From assembly GCF_014203895.1 (NCBI RefSeq), contig NZ_JACHJY010000002.1:248001-312000 (forward strand): DNA of 64,000 nt, read 5' to 3'. Below, in pieces: positions 16,827 to 23,607 of this stretch. The stretch's first letter is position 1. Each line of letters begins with the position of its first letter. The DNA comes from Streptomyces nymphaeiformis (GTDB lineage: Bacteria > Actinomycetota > Actinomycetes > Streptomycetales > Streptomycetaceae). The position numbers and the translations under genes are program-made. The notes under the pieces are model-generated. The model did no database searches. It saw only the letters and a list, made by a program, of their open reading frames with translations, and was not told the DNA's origin.

Positions 16827-16985
16827 ATGTCCGTTGCCGTCCGCTGCCTCCTTCTCCTCGCCGTCCTGCTCGCCGGCGGGGCGACCGCCGCCACGACGGA
16901 CGACGCACCGGGGACGACACGGACGGTCGCCGCGAACCCCCTGGACACCAGCTGGGGCGACGACTACGACCGGCCCCTCCAGTAG
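16827..16985 (+). CDS. Small exported peptide, upstream of the LanL gene
   Basis: 52-residue peptide with an AGGAG site 7 bases before ATG 16827. Residues 1-22 are a clear Sec signal (VRCLLLLAVLLAGGATA, likely cleavage after ATA). The mature part of about 30 residues is acidic and ends NPLDTSWGDDYDRPLQ. There is no cysteine in the mature region, so it is unlikely to be a lanthipeptide itself. It lies 92 bases before the LanL start and probably shares its promoter. Function is unknown; a signal or immunity role would be speculation. Confidence 0.6.
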   Translation: MSVAVRCLLLLAVLLAGGATAATTDDAPGTTRTVAANPLDTSWGDDYDRPLQ

Positions 16986-17077
16986 GACCGACCGGTCCCT
17001 TCCGCGGGGACACCCGGCCTTACGGCAGGACATCCGGCCCCTGCTCGTCACCCATGCGAAACGCGAGGACGAAGAGC

Positions 17078-19957
17078 GTGTCGTCACCCACCGCGCATTC
17101 CCCGTCCGGCCCCGGCCCCCGGCGGTCGCGCGCCGAAAGCCCCGCCGACCGGGCCCTGTTGCCGGACGTCGTGCGCGCAGTGATCGCCCGCACCCCGCCG
17201 GATCCGGCGGGGGCGGACTGGAGCGTCGAACCCGGCGCGTTCTGGTGCCACGTCGTGCCCGACGGCGCCGTCGCACGGGCCCAGGGATGGAAGCTGCACG
17301 TCCCGGCCACCCCGCTCTCGGCGCCTCTGGTCCTCGCCCGGTCCGCCGAGGTCCTGGTGGCCCGCCGCGCGGCCTTCAAGTTCGCCGGGACCCCGGCCAA
17401 GGTCGCCGCGCTGGTGTCCGGACGCTTCGCACGCGGCGGGGGCGGCAAGTTCCTGACCGTGTACCCCGCCGACGACGAGCAGTTCCGGTTGCTCGCCGAG
17501 GAACTCCACCGCGCCACCGAGGGACTTCCGGGCCCCGCCGTCCTCTCCGACCGGCGCTACCTCCCCGGCAGCCAGGTCTTCTACCGGTACGGCGTGTTCA
17601 AGGGCGTCCGCGAACTGACCGCCGACGGCTCCTTCGCCGCCCGCCTCACCGACCCCGAGGGCCGGCCGGTCGCCGACGAGCGCAACGCCTGGTTCAGCCC
17701 GCCGGCCTGGGCCGGCGACCCGTTCCCCGACCGCCCCGCCGCACCCGCGCGCAGCACCGCCACCGCCAAGCCCGTCCTGCTCGGCGACCGCTTCCTCGTA
17801 CGGGGCGCGATCCAGCACTCCAACAAGGGCGGGGTGTTCCGGGCCGAGGACACCCGCACCGGCGCGCAGGTCGTCGTCAAGCAGGCGCGGCCCCACGTGG
17901 GGGCCGGCCTCGAAGGCCTGGACGTCCGGGACCTGTTGCGCCGAGAGGCCGCACTGCTCGAACGGTTCGGGCGGGAGCGCCCCGACCGGGTCCCCGGACT
18001 CGTCGAGGTGTTCGAACAGCAGGGCAGTGTCTTCCTCGCCACCGAAGCGGTCCCGGGGGCCACGCTGCGGCGCACCGTCGCCGAGCACCTGGCCCGGGAC
18101 GGCGAGGCCTGCGCCGACGACCGTACGGCCGCGTCACGGGTCCGACAGCTCGTCGATCTCGTCGCCACCGTCCATGAACTCGGCGTCACCCTGCACGACT
18201 TCAACCCCAACAACGTCATGGTCACCCCGGACGGACGGCTCGTCCTCATCGACCTGGAGATGGCGGCCCGGGAGGGGGAGCGCTGGACACTCGGCGCCAC
18301 CCCCGGCTACACGGCCCCCGAGCTGCGCGCCCTCGACCAGGTGGCCCCCGCCCTGCCGCCGACCGTCGACCTCTACGCCCTCGGCGCCACCGTCCTGCAC
18401 GCCCTGAGCGGTGCCGATCCCGTCCTCGCGGAGGACCTCCCGCGGGAGACGGCACGGCCGGACGAGCGGCGCCTCGGAGAGCTCGTGGACCTGCTCTCCC
18501 GCGACCACGCACTCGTACGACGCCACGCGCCGCTGATCCTGGGGCTGACGCGGGACGAACCCGGGGAGCGATGGAGCCTGGACCGGGCACGGGAGTTCCT
18601 GGCGGGGACACCTGCGGGGCAGGAAGCCGAGCGGACCCATGGGGAACGCGCGGACGCCGATCGGACCCTCGCGGAACGCCCGGACGCCGATCGGTCCGTC
18701 GCCGAACGCCCGGACCCGGCCACCACGCGGGCGCGTCTCCTGCACGACGGCATCGCCCACCTGCTGGCCACGATGCGCCCGCACGACCCCGAACGGCTGT
18801 GGGCCTCGGACTCGTTCGGCGAGACCTGCGACCCGGTGGCGCTGCAACACGGTTCGGCCGGCGGCGTCGCCCTCCTCGCCCGGGCCCTCGGCCACTGGGA
18901 CGCCGGGCTCGGCCTCCCGGAGACCGGCACCGTCACGCGCGAAGCGCTCGCCGAAGGCCTCCGCTCCGCCGCCCACTGGACCGTGGAGCGGCAGGAGACC
19001 CTGCCGAGCGACCCGCCAGGCCTGCACTTCGGCCGCTCGGGCACGGCCTGGGCCCTGCTCGACGCCGCTCGGGCCCTGGACGACGCCGCCCTGACGGACC
19101 GGGCCGTCGCGCTCGCCCTCGGCCTGCCCGTGCGCGGCCCCCACCCGGACGTCTGCCACGGCGTGGCCGGCTCCGGACTGACACAGCTGCACTTCTGGCG
19201 CACGACCGGAGACCCCCGGTTCCTGGACCGCGCCGCCGAGGTCGCGGACGGACTGCTCGGCGCGGCGCGGCGCACCCCGGAGGGGGTCTTCTGGCCGGTG
19301 CCGGAGGACTTCGCCTCGGCGCTCGCCGGCGCCTGGCACTACGGCTTCGCGCACGGCGTGGCCGGGGTCGGCACGTTCCTCCTGCTCGCGGCGGAGGCCA
19401 CCGGGGACGTACGGTTCCTCGACGCGGCCACCGGGGCGGGAGCCACCCTCGCGACCGCCGCGCGCAGCGGACCGGCGGGTGCGCTCTGGCCCGTCGACCG
19501 GGCCCGCCACCTCTCCGACTCCCCGGAGCTCGCCCGGCACTGGTGCAGCGGTTCCTCCGGCGTCGGCACCTTCCTGGTCCGGCTCTGGGCGGCGACCGGC
19601 GCGTCCGACCAGCGCGTGCTCGACCTGGTGGACGGCGCGGCCCGCGCCGTCCGGGCGGGCAGGGTGACCGACTCGCCCGCCACCTGCCACGGCCTCGCGG
19701 GCAACGCCGAGTTCCTCCTCGACGCCGCCGACCGCACGGGCGACGAGCGTCACCGCGCCGCCGCCGAGCTCCTCGTCGAGCACCTGGCCGCGCAGGCCGT
19801 GCTGCGCGACGGGCGCCTCCTCGTGCCCGACGAGAACCGCAGGACCGTCCTCGCCGAGTACGCCACCGGCCTCGCCGGGAGCCTCTCCCTGCTGCTGCGC
19901 ATGCGCTGCGGAGGCCCGCGGGCCTGGCTGCCCGAGGGCGGGCCGGCCCACCCCTGA
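17078..19957 (+). CDS. Class IV-type lanthionine synthetase (LanL-like)
   Basis: 959-residue three-domain enzyme. Residues about 60-195 resemble the phosphoSer/Thr lyase of class III/IV synthetases, with KLHVPAT and RFARGGGGKFLTVYP. Residues about 235-510 are a kinase domain: VVVKQARP lysine, HDFNPNNVMV catalytic loop, and DLE in place of DFG, as usual for the family. Residues about 560-950 are a LanC-like cyclase. It retains zinc ligands Cys (HWCSGSSGVGTF) and Cys-His (TCHGLAGNAEF), which separates class IV LanL from zinc-less class III LanKC. GTG 17078 has a GAGGA site; ATG 17054 is in frame upstream. The candidate precursor follows at 20023. Confidence 0.88.
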   Translation: MSSPTAHSPSGPGPRRSRAESPADRALLPDVVRAVIARTPPDPAGADWSVEPGAFWCHVVPDGAVARAQGWKLHVPATPLSAPLVLARSAEVLVARRAAFKFAGTPAKVAALVSGRFARGGGGKFLTVYPADDEQFRLLAEELHRATEGLPGPAVLSDRRYLPGSQVFYRYGVFKGVRELTADGSFAARLTDPEGRPVADERNAWFSPPAWAGDPFPDRPAAPARSTATAKPVLLGDRFLVRGAIQHSNKGGVFRAEDTRTGAQVVVKQARPHVGAGLEGLDVRDLLRREAALLERFGRERPDRVPGLVEVFEQQGSVFLATEAVPGATLRRTVAEHLARDGEACADDRTAASRVRQLVDLVATVHELGVTLHDFNPNNVMVTPDGRLVLIDLEMAAREGERWTLGATPGYTAPELRALDQVAPALPPTVDLYALGATVLHALSGADPVLAEDLPRETARPDERRLGELVDLLSRDHALVRRHAPLILGLTRDEPGERWSLDRAREFLAGTPAGQEAERTHGERADADRTLAERPDADRSVAERPDPATTRARLLHDGIAHLLATMRPHDPERLWASDSFGETCDPVALQHGSAGGVALLARALGHWDAGLGLPETGTVTREALAEGLRSAAHWTVERQETLPSDPPGLHFGRSGTAWALLDAARALDDAALTDRAVALALGLPVRGPHPDVCHGVAGSGLTQLHFWRTTGDPRFLDRAAEVADGLLGAARRTPEGVFWPVPEDFASALAGAWHYGFAHGVAGVGTFLLLAAEATGDVRFLDAATGAGATLATAARSGPAGALWPVDRARHLSDSPELARHWCSGSSGVGTFLVRLWAATGASDQRVLDLVDGAARAVRAGRVTDSPATCHGLAGNAEFLLDAADRTGDERHRAAAELLVEHLAAQAVLRDGRLLVPDENRRTVLAEYATGLAGSLSLLLRMRCGGPRAWLPEGGPAHP
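18631..18720 (+). repeat. 30-base tandem repeat in the LanL kinase-cyclase linker
   Basis: Two near-identical 30-base units (18651-18680 and 18681-18710) with partial copies on both sides. They encode degenerate decapeptides of the form DADRTLAERP. They lie between kinase and cyclase domains and probably make a flexible charged linker of variable length. Confidence 0.8.
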
Positions 19958-19961
19958 GTGT

Positions 19962-19982
19962 CCGGCGGCCCGAGGCCGCCGG
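19962..19982 (+). terminator. Intercistronic hairpin between LanL and precursor genes
   Basis: Perfect 9-bp stem CCGGCGGCC / GGCCGCCGG with a 3-base loop, immediately after the LanL stop (19957) and 40 bases before the precursor start. There is no T-tract, so it may be a partial terminator or a processing/stability element that sets the enzyme-to-precursor ratio. Confidence 0.55.
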
Positions 19983-20022
19983 CGATCCACCGAAGTATCC
20001 GCATCAATCGAAGGAGATCGTC

Positions 20023-20148
20023 ATGACCGAGTTCGACATCGACGCCCTGCAGGTCCTGCCCGAGGAGGTCCGCACCGAGGACGCCCGCGGCGAGGAGCAC
20101 GCCGCCGCGCTGATCACGGCCTGCCGCTGGCTCACGAGCGGCTGCTGA
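20023..20148 (+). CDS. Candidate lanthipeptide precursor (LanA)
   Basis: 41-residue peptide with a strong AAGGAG site 6 bases before ATG 20023. The leader-like half is acidic and has FDIDALQVLPEE, resembling the hydrophobic-Leu-Gln recognition motif of class III/IV leaders. The C-terminal part has T32, C34, T38, S39 and the terminal C41, in ITACRWLTSGC. That is enough for two (methyl)lanthionine rings, one TxC and one S/TxC. There is no GG-type cleavage site. A strong terminator follows at 20161. It lies 65 bases after LanL, which makes it the obvious substrate. No transporter or protease gene is adjacent. It is too short for ordinary gene callers and could easily be missed. Confidence 0.75.
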   Translation: MTEFDIDALQVLPEEVRTEDARGEEHAAALITACRWLTSGC

Positions 20149-20160
20149 CCGACTCCGCTC

Positions 20161-20197
20161 GGGGAGGGGGCCGGCATCCCCGGCCGGCCCCCTCCCC
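20161..20197 (+). terminator. Terminator after the lanthipeptide precursor gene
   Basis: Perfect 14-bp stem GGGGAGGGGGCCGG (20161-20174) with CCGGCCCCCTCCCC (20184-20197) and a 9-base loop, 12 bases after the precursor stop codon. It marks the end of the lanthipeptide transcript. Confidence 0.85.
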
Positions 20198-20304
20198 GGG
20201 AGGCCGTCGGCTCGCTGCGGCACGATCGTCGGCCCTCGTCGGCACGACCGTAGACTCGAAGTACGGGCGTGCCGCGCCCCCCGCGTTCACGGCTGGAGGC
20301 GGCG

Positions 20305-20652
20305 ATGACCAGGCTGACGGGCAGGGCCCTGCGGGTGACGGTCTTCGTGGGGGAGACCGATCTGTGGCACCACAAGCCGCTGTACACCCAGATCGTCGGC
20401 CGGGCACGCGAGGCCGGTCTCGCGGGCGCGAGCGTGTTCCGCGGCATCGAGGGCTTCGGGGCGTCCTCCCTGATCCACACCCAGAGGCTGCTCTCGCTGA
20501 GCGAGGACCTCCCCGTGGCCGTGGTCATCGTCGACACCGAGGAGAAGGTCCGCGGCTTCCTGCCGGAGCTCGACGAGCTGGTCGAGGAGGGCCTGGTGAT
20601 CCTCGACGACTGCGAGGTCATCCGCTACGTGGGCCGCGAGAAACCCGCCTGA
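20305..20652 (+). CDS. DUF190 family protein
   Basis: 115-residue cytoplasmic protein with [37 protein letters not shown] sequence (residues 5-35). A second half reads [20 protein letters not shown] and ends [12 protein letters not shown]. This is the ferredoxin-like, PII-related DUF190 fold often encoded next to the fluoride channel gene crcB. No crcB is present here. ATG 20305 has a GGAGG site. It is followed by a methyltransferase after 37 bases, possibly co-transcribed. Confidence 0.85.
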   Translation: MTRLTGRALRVTVFVGETDLWHHKPLYTQIVGRAREAGLAGASVFRGIEGFGASSLIHTQRLLSLSEDLPVAVVIVDTEEKVRGFLPELDELVEEGLVILDDCEVIRYVGREKPA

Positions 20653-20689
20653 GTCCGTCTCGCCCCGGTGCCGGGCCTACGATGACCCG

Positions 20690-21307
20690 ATGCGCGAGCC
20701 TGACCCGGAGCCGTACTGGAACACCAACGTGGCCCGCCACGCGGGCATCCTGCGTGCCGTTCCCGCAGGATGCGGCGAGGCCCTCGACGTCGGCTGCGGC
20801 GACGGTCTGCTGGCACGGAGACTCACCGGGCGGGCGCGGCACGTCACCGGGGTGGACACGTCCCCGGACATGATCGCCCGCGCCCGCGAGTCCGCCGCGT
20901 GCCGTCCGGAACTCACCTTCGTGGAAGGCGACTTCCTCACCGTGGACCTGCCCGCCGAGGGTTACGACTTCATCTGCTCGGTGACCACCGTCCACCACCT
21001 GGACTTCGGGTCGGCCCTGACCCGCATGCGTGAACTGCTGCGGCCCGGCGGCGCGTTGGTGGTGGTCGGCCTGGCCCTCGACGAAGGCGTCGCCGACTGG
21101 GCGTTCAGGATCGCCACCCAGCCGGCCGTCCGCATCGTCAAGTCGCTGCGCGGCGCACGTACCCCCGAGGGCATGCCGGTCGCCGATGCGCGCATGAGCT
21201 ACGCACAGGTGCGCGCCGAGGCGCGACGGCTGCTGCCCGGCGTGCGCTACCGCCGGCACGTGCTCCGCCGGTACTCCCTGACCTGGCGGAAGCCGCTCAC
21301 GACATGA
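20690..21307 (+). CDS. Class I SAM-dependent methyltransferase
   Basis: 205 residues with a Rossmann-type SAM fold: motif I ALDVGCGDGLLARRL near residues 32-46, then GVDTSPDMIARARE, FVEGDFLTVDLP and the post-I strand YDFICSVTTVHHLDF, followed by ELLRPGGALVVVG. It resembles the Methyltransf_11/25 group acting on small molecules. The substrate is unknown. The last 11 bases overlap the convergent small gene at 21297. Confidence 0.88.
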   Translation: MREPDPEPYWNTNVARHAGILRAVPAGCGEALDVGCGDGLLARRLTGRARHVTGVDTSPDMIARARESAACRPELTFVEGDFLTVDLPAEGYDFICSVTTVHHLDFGSALTRMRELLRPGGALVVVGLALDEGVADWAFRIATQPAVRIVKSLRGARTPEGMPVADARMSYAQVRAEARRLLPGVRYRRHVLRRYSLTWRKPLTT

Positions 21308-21584
21308 TCGCCGAAAGGTCCTTGCGGAGGTCTTCCGGATTCATCACCGGCGTGTAGGAGATCTTGGCGTCGATCTGCATGAAGAAGGGCTCCGCGATCT
21401 TCGGCATCCGGGAGGGTTCGGCCAGGTCGAAGAAGATGAACGCGGTTCGACAGCCGTTCTCGGTGGTGAAGTACGCGGCCTCGGGCTGGAGTTCCTTCAG
21501 GGAGGACTCGATGAGTTCCAGCAGCTTGCCCTGCTTGATGGCCTCGTTGGAGGCCGGGGTGTCCATCTGGATCTTCATCAGCAT
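21297..21584 (-). CDS. Small conserved protein of unknown function
   Basis: 95-residue protein. An N-terminal strand (LMKIQMDTPAS) is followed by a helix (NEAIKQGKLLELIESSLKEL) and the stretch PEAAYFTTENGCRTAFIFFDL, ending with FFMQIDAKISYTPVMNPED. It is similar in style to DUF3303-like dimeric alpha/beta proteins. ATG 21584 or 21578 are both possible and neither has a convincing ribosome binding site. The start is only 4 bases from the divergent XRE start as annotated, so at least one of the two starts is suspect. Confidence 0.72.
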   Translation of the reverse strand: MLMKIQMDTPASNEAIKQGKLLELIESSLKELQPEAAYFTTENGCRTAFIFFDLAEPSRMPKIAEPFFMQIDAKISYTPVMNPEDLRKDLSAIMS

Positions 21585-21588
21585 ACGT

Positions 21589-22236
21589 ATGACGCGGCCT
21601 TTCCCGGCCGGGCGGGCGCTCCCCTCGGGGCGCCCGGGACCCCGGACGCGCTCAGTTCCAGCGTCCCCCTCACCCGGCGGAGGGGCCACTCGGGCCGAGG
21701 CCGGGACGGAGGCGGCCCTGCGGGCCCTCGCCCGCGACGTGCGGACGGCCAGCGACCGGGCCGGTCTGTCCCCGGACGAGCTCGGCAGGCGCGCCCGGGT
21801 CGGCAAGGGTGCTCTGGTGGGCCTGGAGAAGGCGCGGGGCAACCCGAACTTCGCCACCCTCGTCCGGCTCGCCGACACCCTCGGCGTCTCCGTCTCCGCC
21901 CTCCTCGAAGGCCCGGCCGAAGGCCGCGTCCGCGTCGTGACCGCCGACGCCGTCGCGCCGCTCTGGACCGGGAGGCCGGGCGGCGAGGCCCGGCTCGTGC
22001 TCACGACCTCCGGCCCGGCGCCGGTCGAGGGCTGGCGCTGGACCCTGGAGCCGGACGAGGAGTGCCCCGGCCACCCCCATCAGGCCGGAGTCGTGGAGAC
22101 CGTCAGCGTCACCGCCGGCCGGATGACGCTGATCGTCGACGGTACGGAGCACACCGTGGAGGCCGGGCAGACCGCCACCTTCGCCGGCGAGCCGTCCACG
22201 TCCACCGCGGCGCGGGCGGGACGACCTGCCACCTGA
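21589..22236 (+). CDS. XRE-family regulator with cupin domain, ends uncertain, possibly frameshifted
   Basis: Residues about 50-105 are a clear XRE helix-turn-helix (RAGLSPDELGRRARVGKGALVGLEK, NPNFATLVRLADTLGV). Residues about 140-205 are a small cupin (HPHQAGVVETVSVTAG, IVDGTEHTVEAGQ). After FAGEP the reading frame gives TSTAARAGRPAT and stops. One frame over, the DNA reads VHVHRGAGGTTCHLIMTVRLP, which looks like the natural cupin end, so a one-base deletion near 22192 is likely. ATG 21589 has no ribosome binding site and sits next to a GC-rich stem. The gene may be decayed or mis-sequenced. Confidence 0.6.
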   Translation: MTRPFPAGRALPSGRPGPRTRSVPASPSPGGGATRAEAGTEAALRALARDVRTASDRAGLSPDELGRRARVGKGALVGLEKARGNPNFATLVRLADTLGVSVSALLEGPAEGRVRVVTADAVAPLWTGRPGGEARLVLTTSGPAPVEGWRWTLEPDEECPGHPHQAGVVETVSVTAGRMTLIVDGTEHTVEAGQTATFAGEPSTSTAARAGRPAT

Positions 22237-22260
22237 TCATGACCGTCCGCCTGCCGCCCG

Positions 22261-22288
22261 GCCCCGCCGCCCGAGGGAGGGGCGGGGC
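22261..22288. terminator. Bidirectional terminator between XRE/cupin and NOS genes
   Basis: 8-bp stem GCCCCGCC / GGCGGGGC with a 12-base loop, lying between two convergent genes that end at 22236 and 22293. Confidence 0.6.
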
Positions 22289-22292
22289 GCCT

Positions 22293-23486
22293 TCAGTGCT
22301 CCCGGGCGAGGAACGCGGGGCGCAGGGACGTGTCCACCGGGTCGTAGTACCGGTGGAAGACGGGTGTCGTGGAGCCGGACACGGGCGGCACGATCCAGCT
22401 CCAGTCGGCGGGCGTGGGCCTGCCGTGCCGGCTCTCCTGCGCGATGTGCCGCAGGAAGCGCTCGGACTCGGTGTGATGGTCGGCCATCGTCACCCCGGCC
22501 TCCTGGAAGGAGTGCAGCACCGCCACGTTGAGCTCGACGAGCGCCCGGTCCCGCCACAGCGTCCGCTCCGAGGAGCGGTCGAGGCCCAGGCGGTCGGCGA
22601 CCACCGGGAGGAGGTCGTAGCGCTCGGCGTCGGCGAGGTTGCGGGCACCTATCTCCGTCCCCATGTACCAGCCGTTGAACGGCGCCGCCGGATAGCGCAC
22701 CCCGCCGATCTCCAGCGTCATGTCGCTGATCGCCGGCACCGCGTACCAGCGCAGTCCGAGCTCCGCGAACCATCCGTGGTCCGGATGCCGGAGCGGCACC
22801 TCCCTCACGGAACCGTCCGGCAGCTCGTACCACTCGGGCCGCGCGCCCGGACGCTCCTCGACCATCAACGGAAGCACCTGGAAGGCCTCTTCGGACCGCT
22901 TCCACCCCAGATCGCGGGCGCGGGCGGTCGACGCGGCGGCGCGCGGGTCGCCGATCCAGCGGCCCCCGGCGGTGCGGTGCCCCGCGTACCGCACCAGTTG
23001 GTCGTTGACGATCCGGGGCCCGGGACGGCCCGGCCGGTCCGGGGCGAACACCGAGATCACCGGGCGGATCCGGCCGCCGTTCCCGGCGATCCGCAGATGC
23101 TCGAAGCAGTCGGCGGCGATGCCGTCGGCCGAGGCGACGTGCCGCAGATCGCGCACCACGAGGCTCCGCCAGTAGAGCCTGCCGATGCAGCGGGCCGCGT
23201 TGCGCCACGCGACCCGGGCGCCGAAGGAGAGTTCGGCGGGGGTGTGCTCGTACGTGCCGCTCCGGTCGATCTCGGCGAGCACCTCGCGGACCCTGCGCTC
23301 CGCGTCCCCGGCGTCGGGCTGCTCGTGGTGGAACTGCCGGACGAAGCTCTCCGCCTCCCGGCGGTCCGTCACCTGCGGTACGGACGTGTGTGGTCGGCCC
23401 TGCCACTCGCCGGACGAGGGGGCGGACGTGAACGGACAAACGCTGACAGCGGCGGCCTTGCGGCGGCGACCCAGACTGAAGACCAA
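22293..23486 (-). CDS. nos: Bacterial nitric oxide synthase oxygenase
   Basis: 397-residue heme-thiolate oxygenase that converts L-arginine to citrulline and nitric oxide. The heme-ligand motif is AWRNAARCIGRLYW. The substrate-binding region is AAPFNGWYMGTEIGARNL, identical in pattern to Bacillus NOS and including the arginine-binding Glu. ADWSWIVPP and the FHRYYDP C-terminus complete the pterin-binding region. There is no reductase domain, as in all standalone bacterial NOS; electrons must come from a general flavodoxin reductase. TTG 23486 is chosen because GGGAGG precedes it. In-frame ATGs at 23507 and 23528 lack such a site. An N-terminal extension of about 45 residues precedes the catalytic core. 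Confidence 0.93.
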   Translation of the reverse strand: MVFSLGRRRKAAAVSVCPFTSAPSSGEWQGRPHTSVPQVTDRREAESFVRQFHHEQPDAGDAERRVREVLAEIDRSGTYEHTPAELSFGARVAWRNAARCIGRLYWRSLVVRDLRHVASADGIAADCFEHLRIAGNGGRIRPVISVFAPDRPGRPGPRIVNDQLVRYAGHRTAGGRWIGDPRAAASTARARDLGWKRSEEAFQVLPLMVEERPGARPEWYELPDGSVREVPLRHPDHGWFAELGLRWYAVPAISDMTLEIGGVRYPAAPFNGWYMGTEIGARNLADAERYDLLPVVADRLGLDRSSERTLWRDRALVELNVAVLHSFQEAGVTMADHHTESERFLRHIAQESRHGRPTPADWSWIVPPVSGSTTPVFHRYYDPVDTSLRPAFLAREH

Positions 23487-23562
23487 GGTGTTCCCTCCCG
23501 CCCTCATGACTACCGCATGCAACCGCACGGTTGTGGAGAGTAGGGGGAGTTCCGGATGGGAA

Positions 23563-23593
23563 GGGGGCCGGGCTGGTAAGGTGCCCGGCCCCC
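23563..23593 (-). terminator. Terminator after the DUF4139 gene
   Basis: Perfect 11-bp stem GGGGGCCGGGC / GCCCGGCCCCC with a 9-base loop, 14 bases beyond the stop codon of the DUF4139 gene and upstream of the NOS gene on the same strand, so NOS is transcribed separately. Confidence 0.8.
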
Positions 23594-23607
23594 TGACCCT
23601 CCGCGGC

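Noticed and set aside
17054..17077. ATG 17054 as LanL start
   Set aside because: It has no ribosome binding site; GTG 17078 has GAGGA at good spacing. The two differ by only eight residues.
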